Shown here in pieces: positions 20,025 through 27,776 of a stretch of DNA of 54,475 nt. The DNA is from Methylophilales bacterium. Lineage in GTDB: Bacteria > Pseudomonadota > Gammaproteobacteria > Burkholderiales > Methylophilaceae. Every line of letters starts with the position of its first letter. Positions within the stretch are counted from its first letter, which is position 1. The stretch spans positions 1-54,475 of the forward strand of contig JAIOOY010000061.1 of assembly GCA_021414145.1 (NCBI GenBank), given 5' to 3'. A model generated the notes under the pieces. The model was not told the origin of the DNA. It made no database searches and was given only the letters and a program-made list of their open reading frames with translations. The translations under genes and the position numbers were made by a program.

Positions 20025-20149
20025 GTTAGCCCCTTCATCCAGTTATGAATTCATCATCATTTGTAGGAAAGCAAAATTAATACCAAATGATATTAAGGGG
20101 GATTTGTTACATTGATGTGTTATTAGCTGCTTATGACTTTAAAAGATCA

Positions 20150-20875
20150 CTAACAGCCCTTCAAGTTCTTCACATGGCATTGCGCCATCCTCTGCTTGGC
20201 CGCAGCCACTTGTTCCGCGGACATCTTGAACTCTAAGAACCTGACGTAGTCTTTGCGTTTCTTGGTGCCTGGTTTGTTTTTTCTGTCTTCTGCGGCCAAA
20301 GCGACCCACATATAACCGCGCTCTAAATCCTCAGCCACTCCTTCACCATGGATATACATATTTCCCAAGTCAAACTGGGCTTCAGCATTGTCTTGCTCGG
20401 CAGCAATAGTGAGCCATTTCAGCGCAGCTTCTAAATCTTGCTGCACGACTTCACCTTTCAGGTAAATCACGCCCAGATTGACTTGAGATTTAACATGACC
20501 TTGCAGTGCGGCGAGTTGGTAGTACTTGAGTGATTCTGTGTAGTTTGGGGCGGCGAACTGGTTGGTGAGGTAGATGACGCCTAACTCGTACTGCGCTTCG
20601 CTGAGTCCCTGATCTGCCGAAAGCCGGAACAGATGTTCGGATTCTGCATAGTTCTGTTCTACCCCATCGCCGAACTGGTACATCAGTGCTAGGTTGTACT
20701 GGGCTTTAGCGTTGCCTTCTTTAGTGAGTTTCTCGTAGATAGTTTTAGCTTTGGCAAAATCTTTGGTATCAATGGCGGCCTTGGCTTCTGTTAGTAAGGT
20801 AGAAACGTCGGCCAGTGTAGCCGTGGCTGAGAAGGCCAGCAGGCAAGCGAGTAGCAGTGATTGCAGAGTTTTCAT
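20150..20875 (-). CDS. SEL1-repeat (TPR-like) secreted protein
   Basis: 241 residues from ATG at 20875 (a GTG four codons upstream is an alternative). A signal peptide (MKTLQSLLLACLLAFSATATLA) is followed by about four to five SEL1-like repeats of roughly 36 residues, for example AQYNLALMYQFGDGVEQNY, AQYELGVIYLTNQF, SQVNLGVIYLKGEVVQQD and AQFDLGNMYIHGEGVAED. Such proteins are periplasmic scaffolds; partner unknown. Two cysteines lie near the C-terminus (AQCHVKNLKGC). Same strand as the cyclophilin, about 80 bases away. Confidence 0.8.
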   Translation of the reverse strand: MKTLQSLLLACLLAFSATATLADVSTLLTEAKAAIDTKDFAKAKTIYEKLTKEGNAKAQYNLALMYQFGDGVEQNYAESEHLFRLSADQGLSEAQYELGVIYLTNQFAAPNYTESLKYYQLAALQGHVKSQVNLGVIYLKGEVVQQDLEAALKWLTIAAEQDNAEAQFDLGNMYIHGEGVAEDLERGYMWVALAAEDRKNKPGTKKRKDYVRFLEFKMSAEQVAAAKQRMAQCHVKNLKGC

Positions 20876-20955
20876 GTGGGTGGTCACGGTTTATGTATTG
20901 ATGTATGTGACCACCTGTCGCAGATTAAGTTACATGCGTATTTACATCGGCCGCT

Positions 20956-21501
20956 TTATTTCAAAACCACAGACTCAATCACAATGGCCTGAGTCGGAAC
21001 ATCGCCGGGCCATGTCGGCGACTTGGCAATCTTGTTGACCACATCCATGCCTTGGGTAACCTTGCCGAACACGGCGTAGCCCCAGCCCTGTGCGTCCTTC
21101 AAGGTGTGGTTGAGAAAAGTATTGTTGGCGACATTGATGAAGAATTGTGAAGTGGCTGAGTGCGGATCGTTGGTGCGTGCCATAGCGATAGTGCCAATGT
21201 CATTGATCAGTCCGTTATCCGCTTCGTTCTTGATCGGTGCGCGGGTAGGTTTCTCCTGCATGTCCTTGGTCATGCCGCCACCCTGGATCATGAAACCGGG
21301 AATCACGCGGTGAAAGATGGTGCCGGAGTAGTGTTTTGTTTTTACGTAATCCAGAAAGTTGGCTACCGTCTTGGGTGCTTTCTCGCTATCCAGCTCCACC
21401 ACAATAGCGCCCAGATTGGTGTTGATCTGCACTGTGGGTTGAGCATGAACCTGAGCCGAAAGTAAACAGGCGATGAAGGTAATGGCTAGTCTGAGATACA
21501 T
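20956..21501 (-). CDS. Periplasmic cyclophilin-type peptidyl-prolyl isomerase
   Basis: Catalyses cis-trans isomerisation of proline peptide bonds in exported proteins. 181 residues from ATG at 21501, which has an AGGAAA ribosome site. Signal peptide up to about residue 20 (VHAQP), then a cyclophilin domain with [18 protein letters not shown] (catalytic Arg), [12 protein letters not shown] and GYAVFGKV. PpiA-type by size and signal sequence. Followed by the SEL1 gene on the same strand. Confidence 0.92.
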   Translation of the reverse strand: MYLRLAITFIACLLSAQVHAQPTVQINTNLGAIVVELDSEKAPKTVANFLDYVKTKHYSGTIFHRVIPGFMIQGGGMTKDMQEKPTRAPIKNEADNGLINDIGTIAMARTNDPHSATSQFFINVANNTFLNHTLKDAQGWGYAVFGKVTQGMDVVNKIAKSPTWPGDVPTQAIVIESVVLK

Positions 21502-21579
21502 GGGGATTTCCTGAGATTTGAAGAGGTCCATAGCATAAGGGGTTTCGCACAATCTGGACAGTTGGCAAGTGAAAAGTGC

Positions 21580-22869
21580 TTAGAACTCAATTTCAGTGCG
21601 CAAGCCCAGCACCCAAGCATCGTCCACAGTTTTGTCCATATTAGGATGGACGATGACCTGTAAGCTGGGTTGCAGTGCAAGCCAGGGCTTGATTTGAGCG
21701 CGATAAGTCAGTTCTAGGTCAGTTTCATGACTTTCAGAGGTGTTCAGTAATTTGTATTTGTCACTCGCGTGATTCAATGTGATAGCAGCACCCGCGATAT
21801 CGTCGTCGCGCCCTTCAAATAGACCGTGGTAGCGAAACCCAATACTGCTTGTCCAATCGACTTGATGTATGTCTTCAGAAGCAAAACCTAGGCGGAAAAA
21901 GCCTGATAGTCCTTGCGCTGGGTGGTCAGGCTCAGTGTACAAGCTATGTTCAGTGAGTAAATACGCGCCTTGGCTGTGGCGACGTACAGGGTTGCCGTTA
22001 CCATCAATGTCGCTCAAGTCATCAAAACGGCTGCTATATCGCCAAAATCCAACGGCAGTTTTGTGGAAGGTTTCAGCAACTTCCACCTCTTCTTCAGCCT
22101 TGGCGACAGGAGTTTCTGATTGCGGTGTCCAGCCAAATTCTACAATTTTCAGACTGCCATCCAGCTTGATTTGTGTGCCGCTATGGCTGTTGGGGTTGCC
22201 CGGCATCCCGTTGGTCACTGCACCCTGCACGTAAAAGTTTTTATCTGGGCTGGTGAGTTTAACGCGTACTGCAGGTGTACCTAGAGGGAACACTGGCGGG
22301 CCATTTTTGCCGGTTTGCGCGAGTTCATTTGCCATGCCGTAAGACGGCCCTAAAAATAAGCCTGAGGTCTCGGTGACATAGAATTCTGAATCGATGGGAT
22401 AGATCCCTGCCAGCAAGGAAATACTATCATCAGCGAAATTTTTCTGTATCCATGCGTGATAAAACTGCGCCGTGTTTTCCGCGACTTCAATATTATCCAC
22501 GCCCAAAAATGAACCCACGTAATAGTTGTTGAATTTTGAGCCTAAGTCGCTGTGATAGTGCAGATAGATAGTGGTGGCGTTTAAGCCCAGGACTTTCTCC
22601 AAATCAAGTGTGAGCCGAGCTTCGGTGTGGCCTTCCCAAGCAGTGCCACGCTTAATGCCGCCGTTTATGTTGCTCAGCACATCGCTTTTGTGCGTCAAGC
22701 CAATGTCTATGCCTTTTTTATAAAGTTCCGCACGCGAGCCGCCCCAATCGCCAGTGAGATTCTCTCCCGCCCAGTTTGGGAGTTTTTCCGCGAGAGTGTC
22801 TTCAGCATAAGCTGCAATACTGACGAAAGAAAGTAGGACAAAGACGTAGGTTCTAATTAAGTAATTCAT
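21580..22869 (-). CDS. oprB: Carbohydrate-selective porin, OprB family
   Basis: Outer-membrane beta-barrel of the OprB type. 429 residues from ATG at 22869: signal peptide to AYA-ED, then the OprB N-terminal signature LTGDWGGSRAELYKKGIDIG and a C-terminal barrel ending in aromatic GLRTEIEF. An insertion rich in Glu (VAKAEEEVEVAE, about 255-266) interrupts the barrel. It lies 68 bases downstream of the di-haem peroxidase on the same strand. Cotranscription from the Fur-box promoter region is likely, although sugar specificity cannot be read from sequence. Confidence 0.87.
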   Translation of the reverse strand: MNYLIRTYVFVLLSFVSIAAYAEDTLAEKLPNWAGENLTGDWGGSRAELYKKGIDIGLTHKSDVLSNINGGIKRGTAWEGHTEARLTLDLEKVLGLNATTIYLHYHSDLGSKFNNYYVGSFLGVDNIEVAENTAQFYHAWIQKNFADDSISLLAGIYPIDSEFYVTETSGLFLGPSYGMANELAQTGKNGPPVFPLGTPAVRVKLTSPDKNFYVQGAVTNGMPGNPNSHSGTQIKLDGSLKIVEFGWTPQSETPVAKAEEEVEVAETFHKTAVGFWRYSSRFDDLSDIDGNGNPVRRHSQGAYLLTEHSLYTEPDHPAQGLSGFFRLGFASEDIHQVDWTSSIGFRYHGLFEGRDDDIAGAAITLNHASDKYKLLNTSESHETDLELTYRAQIKPWLALQPSLQVIVHPNMDKTVDDAWVLGLRTEIEF

Positions 22870-22937
22870 ATTTTTCCATACGATTAAAATTTGTTTATCG
22901 CTGACACAAGCGCACAGTAATTTCCATATTTCCAAGG

Positions 22938-24125
22938 TCAGCGTGTGCTTGATGATCTCTTTTGTGTCGAGGTGGTTTGCAATGTTGGTTTATAGCCGTC
23001 GGTGAGAGTTTTCATAAAAGCGATGATGTCTTCCATCTGGCTTTCAGTAAGCTTCAAGTTTCCCATCTCGTCACAATTGCGGCCTTTTTCAACTTCTGCT
23101 GCTGGCCAACGATCAGGATTCCCTTTTGTGCAAGCCGTGTTATAAAACCGCATCACGTCCTTAAGATTTGTGAATACGCCGTTATGCATATAGGGGGCTG
23201 TCACAGCCACATTCCGCAAAGTAGGGACCTTGAATTTCCCAACATAGTCTTCAGGTGTGCGCTGCGCTTTGATGAGAATTTTCTGCGCCAATTCACTATC
23301 AGCCAGACCTCGGTCTATGTAGCCGCTTCCTGCTGGATTGTGGGGAGTAGGCATCGCATAAAACGGATTTTTTGTATTTCTAGGTACGCCAAGATTGTCA
23401 TTGGTGAAATCGGTAAACAATGGCAGCTTGCCGTGATCAAGTGCACTGGGATGGCACGCAGCACAATTGCCAGCTTTTTCGCTGTTGAATAATTTAAGCC
23501 CGCGCAACTCCTGGGGTGTCAGCTTAGCTTTTTTTAGCAAATAGGCATCGTATTTTGAACTGAATGCATTGACTTCAACGCTACGTTCATAAGCAGCAAT
23601 GGCTTTGGTCATTGCGGAGAATCGGCTTTCTACATCGCGGGTGGCTTGTTCGCCAAAAGTGGAGCGCAGCTCTTGTTCATAGCCGGCAGCAGTCAACTTT
23701 TTGACCACTGCTGCTTTGTCTGGATTGGCCATTTCTAATGGGTTAAGCAATGGTTTGCCTGCTTGCGCTTCCGCGTCAGGTTCCCGCTGATCCACAAACA
23801 AACCACCTACTACCGTGTCGGGCTCCTTGTCAAAATAGGGTTTTGGACTAAGCACGTTGTAGGCAATAGAGGGTGCATTGCGGGAGGTGAAAGATTTACC
23901 ATCTGCACCGCGTGCAATGCCATTCAGCATATTGCCAGCCGGTGTTGCAAAGCCGGAGTCAGGGTTATGGCAACTGGCGCAGGACTGGCCGACCGGCTGG
24001 GAAAACCTAGGGTCAAAGAACAATTTTTTTCCTAGTCGCACTATTTGGGGTGAATCTTGTGGAGGCGCGGCATAGCAGCCGAGCGACATGGTGAAGAAAA
24101 TTACTATCAGTAGATATTTTGACAT
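22938..24125 (-). CDS. Di-haem cytochrome c peroxidase (CcpA/MauG family)
   Basis: Periplasmic di-haem enzyme that reduces H2O2 with electrons from cytochrome c, or a MauG-like oxidase. 395 residues from ATG at 24125: signal peptide (ending CYAAPP), haem site 1 C49-AS-C52-H53, haem site 2 C221-AA-C224-H225, and PTLRNVAVTAPYMHNG in the C-terminal domain as in the family. The in-frame extension to 24242 is rejected because it runs through the promoter region. A Fur-box-like site lies 21 bases upstream of the start, so iron regulation is probable. Precedes the OprB porin. Confidence 0.9.
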   Translation of the reverse strand: MSKYLLIVIFFTMSLGCYAAPPQDSPQIVRLGKKLFFDPRFSQPVGQSCASCHNPDSGFATPAGNMLNGIARGADGKSFTSRNAPSIAYNVLSPKPYFDKEPDTVVGGLFVDQREPDAEAQAGKPLLNPLEMANPDKAAVVKKLTAAGYEQELRSTFGEQATRDVESRFSAMTKAIAAYERSVEVNAFSSKYDAYLLKKAKLTPQELRGLKLFNSEKAGNCAACHPSALDHGKLPLFTDFTNDNLGVPRNTKNPFYAMPTPHNPAGSGYIDRGLADSELAQKILIKAQRTPEDYVGKFKVPTLRNVAVTAPYMHNGVFTNLKDVMRFYNTACTKGNPDRWPAAEVEKGRNCDEMGNLKLTESQMEDIIAFMKTLTDGYKPTLQTTSTQKRSSSTR

Positions 24126-24145
24126 TGCTGAGAATCCATTACGAT

Positions 24146-24164
24146 GTAAATGAGAATCATTATT
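24146..24164. promoter_or_regulatory. Fur-box-like operator between peroxidase and MFS genes
   Basis: The sequence GTAAATGAGAATCATTATT matches the 19-bp Fur consensus GATAATGATAATCATTATC at 15 positions, including an uninterrupted AATCATTAT core. It lies 21 bases upstream of the peroxidase ATG (minus) and 76 bases upstream of the MFS ATG (plus), so it could repress both under iron sufficiency. Confidence 0.75.
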
Positions 24165-24240
24165 ATATGGAAGACTGTTTTTCTTTGCAAGATTACGATG
24201 TGTTATCTTCCGTCCTATATGAATAACCGATTTCTGATGC

Positions 24241-25458
24241 ATGAAAAAAACTCCCCTGATTAGCCCTGCTTTTGCCGAGCTTCTGGCATTTCGTATATTG
24301 ATTGTCTTGTCTTACCAAATGGTTGCAGTCATTGTCGGTTGGCATATTTACGAGTTGACGCACGATCCGTTGGCTTTGGGCTTGATAGGATTGGCAGAAG
24401 TGATTCCCTATTTTTCTTGTGCTTTGTTTGCGGGATACGCAGTAGATCATCATTCGCGACGAATGTTTGCAGTGTTAGCCTGTGTTTTATTGGTGATGAA
24501 TTCGGCGTTGCTGGTGGCGGTTTCTATGGGGCTTTTGCCGGGCGATGCTACACATTGGATTTATTGCTCTGTCATGTTGATGGGCGCTGCCCGGGCCTTT
24601 ATTGGGCCATCGTATAACGCCTTATTTGCACTGATCTTGCGGCGCGAACAATACGCACGGGCATCCGGTATCAGCAGTTCAGTGTTTCAAATTGGCGCTG
24701 TGTTAGGTCCCGCACTGGGGGGGGTGTTGGTCGCTGTGACGGGGAAAGCTGTGGCGTATAGCGTTGCTACTGCATTAGCACTTTTGGCAACTATAGCTCT
24801 GCTCTTGTTGCGCATCAAAGAGCCTCCCTCTGCGGCGAGTGTTCCCGTATTCACGAGCATCTACGAAGGTTTACGTTTCGTATTCAGCAACAAGTTGATG
24901 TTGAGCGCGATGTCGTTGGATATGTTTGCCGTACTATTTGGTGGAGCGGTTTCCATGTTGCCTGCGTTCATCCATGAAATTTACCACTATGGCGCGGAAG
25001 GATTAGGTTTGTTGCGAGCTTCTCCTGCTGTGGGTGCCATGCTCGTGGGCTTGGTGCTTGCTAAACACCCCATCAACCGTCACGCTGGACGCTGGTTGCT
25101 CGGATCAGTAGCTGGCTTTGGTGTGTGCATTATTGGTTTTGGCTTGAGCCAGCACTTTTGGCTGGCAGGTCTATTGCTGATGTTCTCGGGCATATTTGAC
25201 GGCATTTCTGTGGTGATGCGAACCACCATTTATCAACTCATTACGCCAGATGATATGCGTGGCCGCATATCCGCCATCAATGGAATCTTTATCGGGTCTT
25301 CCAACGAGTTGGGAGCTTTTGAGTCTGGCCTAGCTGCTAGATTAATGGGTCTGGTACCATCGGTGATTTTTGGAGGCGTGATGACCTTGCTAGTGGTGGG
25401 AACAGTAGCGAAAGTGTCGCCAAAGTTGCGTAAGCTGGAACTGCACCTGCTTCATTGA
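24241..25458 (+). CDS. MFS exporter, EntS-like
   Basis: Major facilitator superfamily protein, 405 residues with about twelve membrane helices; resembles the EntS/transmembrane-secretion-effector branch. Visible motifs: LAFRILIVLSYQMVAVIVGWHIYELT at the first helix (given 20+ residues only in part elsewhere), the loop-2 motif GYAVDHHSRR, and the internal repeat loop TPDDMRGRISAING. EntS-like proteins export siderophores; the Fur-like site upstream supports an iron link. No siderophore biosynthesis gene is visible here, so the substrate is unknown. Confidence 0.8.
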   Translation: MKKTPLISPAFAELLAFRILIVLSYQMVAVIVGWHIYELTHDPLALGLIGLAEVIPYFSCALFAGYAVDHHSRRMFAVLACVLLVMNSALLVAVSMGLLPGDATHWIYCSVMLMGAARAFIGPSYNALFALILRREQYARASGISSSVFQIGAVLGPALGGVLVAVTGKAVAYSVATALALLATIALLLLRIKEPPSAASVPVFTSIYEGLRFVFSNKLMLSAMSLDMFAVLFGGAVSMLPAFIHEIYHYGAEGLGLLRASPAVGAMLVGLVLAKHPINRHAGRWLLGSVAGFGVCIIGFGLSQHFWLAGLLLMFSGIFDGISVVMRTTIYQLITPDDMRGRISAINGIFIGSSNELGAFESGLAARLMGLVPSVIFGGVMTLLVVGTVAKVSPKLRKLELHLLH

Positions 25459-25473
25459 ATGCTCAGGTTACTC

Positions 25474-25500
25474 CGAAAAAAGAGGGCGGCAAAGCCGCCC
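25474..25500 (-). terminator. Intrinsic terminator of hsp20
   Basis: Stem GGGCGGC / GCCGCCC (25484-25500, loop AAA). On the minus strand it is followed by TCTTTTTTC, making a Rho-independent terminator 33 bases after the hsp20 stop. The hairpin may also serve the converging MFS gene, although no T-run follows in plus orientation. Confidence 0.85.
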
Positions 25501-25533
25501 AATGAGGAGAGTATAAAATGCCTTACAGATTTC

Positions 25534-25965
25534 TCAATTGACGGTGAGTCGTTTGGAAGTGGTGATGGTTTTCTTGGGTAACACCAGTTCCAACACGCCA
25601 TCGTTGTACTTGGCTTCAGAGGCGGCCTCATCAATGTCGGTCTCGACAGAGAAGCTTCGGGCAACCTTGCCGTAGTAGCGTTCTGAGCGCAATACTTTTT
25701 CACCTTCTTTCACTTCATTTTCCTGCTTTGTTTCAGCGCTGATGGAAACCACATTGCCATCAATGGTGATGTGAATGTCTTCCTTCTTAGTACCTGGGAT
25801 TTCAGCATGAACCTTATAGTTCTTGTCATCCTCGGTAACATCCATCTTCAATTGAACTTGCGCGACACCCTCTGTCCTTACAGGACGGAAAAACCCTCTG
25901 AAGACGTCATCAAACGGGTCGGTTGCAGAAACCTGAAATGGGTCAAAACGTGTTAAATGAGCCAT
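25534..25965 (-). CDS. Small heat-shock protein Hsp20/alpha-crystallin
   Basis: ATP-independent holdase chaperone. 143 residues with an alpha-crystallin domain from about 37 to 133 (KMDVTEDDKNYKVHAEIPG ... RSFSVETDIDEAASEAKYNDGVLELVLPK) and the C-terminal I-x-I/V-like tail. A TAGGAGAA ribosome site lies upstream of the ATG. A sigma-32-type promoter is visible at 26011-26038 and an intrinsic terminator follows, so it is a monocistronic heat-shock gene. Confidence 0.94.
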   Translation of the reverse strand: MAHLTRFDPFQVSATDPFDDVFRGFFRPVRTEGVAQVQLKMDVTEDDKNYKVHAEIPGTKKEDIHITIDGNVVSISAETKQENEVKEGEKVLRSERYYGKVARSFSVETDIDEAASEAKYNDGVLELVLPKKTITTSKRLTVN

Positions 25966-26010
25966 GATAGTTCTCCTATAGTTAAAGCCATTTACTGGCC
26001 GATGACTACA

Positions 26011-26038
26011 AGATAGGGGCTTTTAATAACATTTCAAG
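26011..26038 (-). promoter_or_regulatory. Sigma-32 (heat-shock) promoter of hsp20
   Basis: On the minus strand the -35 element CTTGAAA (26038-26032) matches the sigma-32 consensus exactly. It is followed after 11-12 bases by a GCCCCTATCT -10 element (26020-26011), close to CCCCATnT. The predicted transcript start lies about 35-40 bases before the hsp20 ATG. A perfect palindrome GTTGTTAACAAC (26040-26051) abuts the -35 element and could be an additional operator. Confidence 0.8.
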
Positions 26039-26145
26039 GGTTGTTAACAACATTTTTTGATGATGTGATGTTGCACTCCATCGTTGATAGAGATAAATAT
26101 ATGGGCGAATGCTCATTTTTCCAGAGGCAAGGAAAGGAATGCCGC

Positions 26146-27768
26146 TTAAGTTGAGATAAGCAAGTTGTTGCTCATGGGTGTTGCGCGCAATTTATCCGCT
26201 TGCAATCTGTAGCTGGCCGGTATGTTAGTTAGTAACTCTTGTGTCACAGAGGGTAGTTTTTTACTTTCGATCAGGGTCTGCGCCAAACCACTCACACCCA
26301 GATTTTTACATATGTCCATAACGAGATTTTCAAAGGTTGCGGGCAGTACATTGTTTTTACCAGAGTAAGCAATTTCCCCGCTTAATCGCACTTCGATTTC
26401 TGTTGCAAGCGCGATAAGGATTACCTCGGCATCAAGAATATTGAGGTGGGTGTAAGGAAAGTCCAAGGGTGCATCAAGACCTTTGGCACGTAGCTTGGTG
26501 TAGGCGCGTACCCTTGACTCAACCGGACTGCCTACTCCACCCAGCATATGTTCTGTCGCTGTGACGGCAGCTTGTACTCCGTTAGGGTGCCGAATACCAT
26601 GGCTATAAAAAGTGTGCAACATGCCCGCCAGCAGTGTTTCGATCTTAAAGCCGTAATGCATCAACACGCTGCTAACCCCGATTAAATGATTTATGAACGG
26701 CCTGCCGCAAGGCCTGTAGCCACCATCCGTGAGAGCTTGTGCCAGTCGGTAGGCATCAGACAACTGTTTCAATTCTTGAGTGGTATAACCAGCTTCAGCA
26801 GCTTGATCCAGAAGATCTGAACGGGTTTGTTTGAGCTCTGATTTTTGCATGGGAGTGTGGCATGCAGTACTTCCAAGAAAAGTGGCGAGAATAGGGTCTA
26901 TTTCCGCAGCAAGTTTTTTCAGGTGTTTCCTCAGTAAATCAAATGCCTTGGGATGGTCTAGCACTTGCCATTTTTCACAATAGGCTTGAATGCTGGTCTC
27001 GACTGCTGCGACAGAATATCGCCAACGATAAACGGCAAGATCTTCCAGCCGATATGGGGCATAGTGCAGAAAATCCACACGAGACGTGGGTTCTAAATAA
27101 ACCTTATAGCCCTGTTGTTTAATGGCGAGAGAGATATCTATATGTTTGTGGGCATTCAATAAGCGCTCGTCAAATCCACCTATTTTTTTGAGTACCTCGG
27201 TTCTTATCAGCATGCAGTGGAACTCCATAAAATCGCACTCGCTACGTGTGAGTTTATGCCTGACAATATCAAGATTTACATTTTCAAAAAGATGCTCTTG
27301 CAGTTCTATAATACCTTCGGGGGTGGTTACTTTCTTGATATAACCCGCCGCCATATGGATGACGGATAGCTTATTGCCATCACCCCACATATACAACGGC
27401 CCCACGATGCCGGCGTTGGTTTCGTCGGCACAAGAGACTAGTGGCTCCAGCCAGCCAGGCGAAACCATTACATCGTTATCAATGCACACAAGGTAGTCAG
27501 TAGTTATGGAACCCAGCACATGGTTGCGCAGTTGGTGTGGCCATAGCGGTTCGTCGTGGCGTACTAGCTCCAACCCCCATTCTGCCGAGCGTTGCTCAAG
27601 ACGTTGCCATAGCCATTCCGGGGTTTGCCCGTCGGTATAAATGAAACGATACGGCATGGATGTGTTGGCTACTACACATTCAATTGCTGCCTCGGTTAGA
27701 GCGTGGCGTTCACGCGCAATCATCAGTATGGTTACGCGGGGCTGTGATGTTGTAAGCAGGTTCATCAT
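26146..27768 (-). CDS. GT2 glycosyltransferase fused to an HD-like (DUF6817-type) domain
   Basis: 540 residues. The N-terminal half (about 10-240) is a GT-A glycosyltransferase of family 2: VTILMIARERHALTEAAIE, nucleotide-sugar/metal motif IDND (96-99), and acceptor region GGFDERLLNAHKHIDISLAIKQQGY. The C-terminal part (about 335-480) resembles HD-domain/DUF6817 proteins: GGYRPCGRPFINHLIGVSSVLMHYG and AGMLHTFYSHG. The Asp expected in a canonical HD phosphohydrolase is Thr here (LHT), so hydrolase activity is doubtful. The start is 8 bases after the XRE-ArgA stop, so the two are probably one operon. Sugar donor and acceptor unknown. Confidence 0.7.
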   Translation of the reverse strand: MMNLLTTSQPRVTILMIARERHALTEAAIECVVANTSMPYRFIYTDGQTPEWLWQRLEQRSAEWGLELVRHDEPLWPHQLRNHVLGSITTDYLVCIDNDVMVSPGWLEPLVSCADETNAGIVGPLYMWGDGNKLSVIHMAAGYIKKVTTPEGIIELQEHLFENVNLDIVRHKLTRSECDFMEFHCMLIRTEVLKKIGGFDERLLNAHKHIDISLAIKQQGYKVYLEPTSRVDFLHYAPYRLEDLAVYRWRYSVAAVETSIQAYCEKWQVLDHPKAFDLLRKHLKKLAAEIDPILATFLGSTACHTPMQKSELKQTRSDLLDQAAEAGYTTQELKQLSDAYRLAQALTDGGYRPCGRPFINHLIGVSSVLMHYGFKIETLLAGMLHTFYSHGIRHPNGVQAAVTATEHMLGGVGSPVESRVRAYTKLRAKGLDAPLDFPYTHLNILDAEVILIALATEIEVRLSGEIAYSGKNNVLPATFENLVMDICKNLGVSGLAQTLIESKKLPSVTQELLTNIPASYRLQADKLRATPMSNNLLIST

Positions 27769-27776
27769 GGTCTGTT

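Larger units (their letters stand above)
19193..20149. other. Sparse region with two possible small genes
   Basis: Nearly 1 kb between glcF and the SEL1 gene. Apart from two short minus-strand ORFs (19303-19491 and 19836-20024) I see no gene. Bases 19500-19835 and 20025-20149 are AT-rich and non-coding. A 12-base perfect palindrome AGCCGCGCGGCT (19822-19833) lies just past the stop of the second small ORF but lacks a T-run. Confidence 0.5.
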
